From the NCBI RefSeq assembly GCF_001649575.2, contig NC_051433.1:13168201-13232200 (forward strand): a DNA stretch of 64,000 nucleotides, written 5' to 3'. Below the pieces are notes generated by a model. The model saw only the letters and a program-made list of their open reading frames with translations, was not told the origin of the DNA and made no database searches. The DNA comes from Kryptolebias marmoratus (taxonomy: Eukaryota; Chordata; Actinopteri; Cyprinodontiformes; Rivulidae). The translations under genes and the position numbers were made by a program. This document shows, in pieces, positions 63,536-64,000 of the stretch (positions are counted from its first letter, which is position 1; each line of letters begins with the position of its first letter).

Positions 63536-64000
63536 AATAAGCCTTAAAATCTAAAGTAACTTTAGCATGTTTTTAAATAGACATGCTATTTGGAACAGTT
63601 AGCAAACATGCTGCCATGGTTGATATCTGATTTGTGTTTATTTTAAAATAATGTGGTGAGAAAGTTTACAGAAGTAATCATCTCTCACTAAGTCATCCAC
63701 TGCTTAATATTTGTCTTTTTAGTAAAGCAAGAGCGTTTTTAATAAATCAGGAGATTCAGGGTCGATCGGAGTCTTTCTTCACTGAGAGGGACCTTAAATT
63801 GAACAGGTTAGGCACTTGGAATTTCTGCGAGAGCAAATCTTTGAAGAGTCTGGTGATTTGTTTCACACCAGCAGCAGCAGAAGCAGCAGCAGCATCAGGC
63901 TGAGACCTCCAGCTTGTAACCATTTTGGTGTTAGGCCTCTGCAGCGACTGCTGGGGGATGATAAGGTTTATCTCTGAGTGCCTGATCCCATGTGTGCGAT

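Larger units (their letters stand above)
62223..64000 (+). other. cacna2d3: cacna2d3 intron 3 (start)
   Basis: About 1.8 kb to the window edge. It contains a LINE-tail-like fragment at 63030-63105 and a possible non-autonomous element at 63150-63535. A short (CAG)n run lies at 63870-63893. No exon seen. Confidence 0.7.

Overview
The window looks like teleost fish nuclear DNA. It has vertebrate split genes with GT-AG introns, AT-rich introns full of fish-type transposon debris, (TG)n microsatellites and one assembly gap (72 N). Two genes for subunits of the same class of channel lie head to tail on the + strand. From 7446 to 48306 is most of a Cav1.3 L-type calcium channel alpha-1 gene (cacna1d). 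From 57171 to beyond the right edge is the start of an alpha2delta-3 gene (cacna2d3). The exons were found by reading translated frames against remembered Cav1.3 and alpha2delta-3 proteins, then fixing AG/GT borders so that the phase is continuous.

Layout. 1-2446 (- strand): the 5' part of an L1/Tx1-type LINE, with an intact ORF1 and an ORF2 whose endonuclease domain is open to the left edge. 2447-7445: probably the end of cacna1d intron 2, with old repeats. 7446-48306: 48 recognised exons, from IS2 of repeat I to the stop codon. The exons encoding the N-terminus and IS1 are not in the window. One splice form (one exon of each mutually exclusive pair, no 75-nt I-II linker exon, with the 33-nt IVS3-S4 exon) gives 5874 nt, an exact multiple of three, or 1957 residues ending in ITTL. 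The four pore glutamates, the alpha-interaction domain, EF-hand region, IQ domain and C-terminal modulator region are all present. Three pairs of mutually exclusive exons (IS6, IIIS2, IVS3) are visible. 48307-about 50900: probable 3' UTR with poly(A) signals. 52373-53565 (- strand): a previously unlisted decayed opsin, closest to the parapinopsin-like pineal opsins, with stops, frameshifts and a lost splice donor. 57021-57092: assembly gap just upstream of cacna2d3 exon 1. 57171, 58696 and 62106: the first three coding exons of cacna2d3.

How the genes fit together. Cav1.3 is the pore-forming subunit. Alpha2delta-3 is an extracellular, membrane-anchored auxiliary subunit that promotes surface expression of voltage-gated calcium channels. 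CACNA1D and CACNA2D3 are also neighbours in human, which supports both calls. Introns carry three copies of an inverted-repeat (MITE-like) element, a Tc1-like remnant and a tandem family of about 300 bp. The most noteworthy items are the opsin pseudogene, two unlisted candidate cassette exons in repeat IV, a possible A-to-I editing site in the IQ domain, a histidine tract in the C-terminus and the potentially young LINE.
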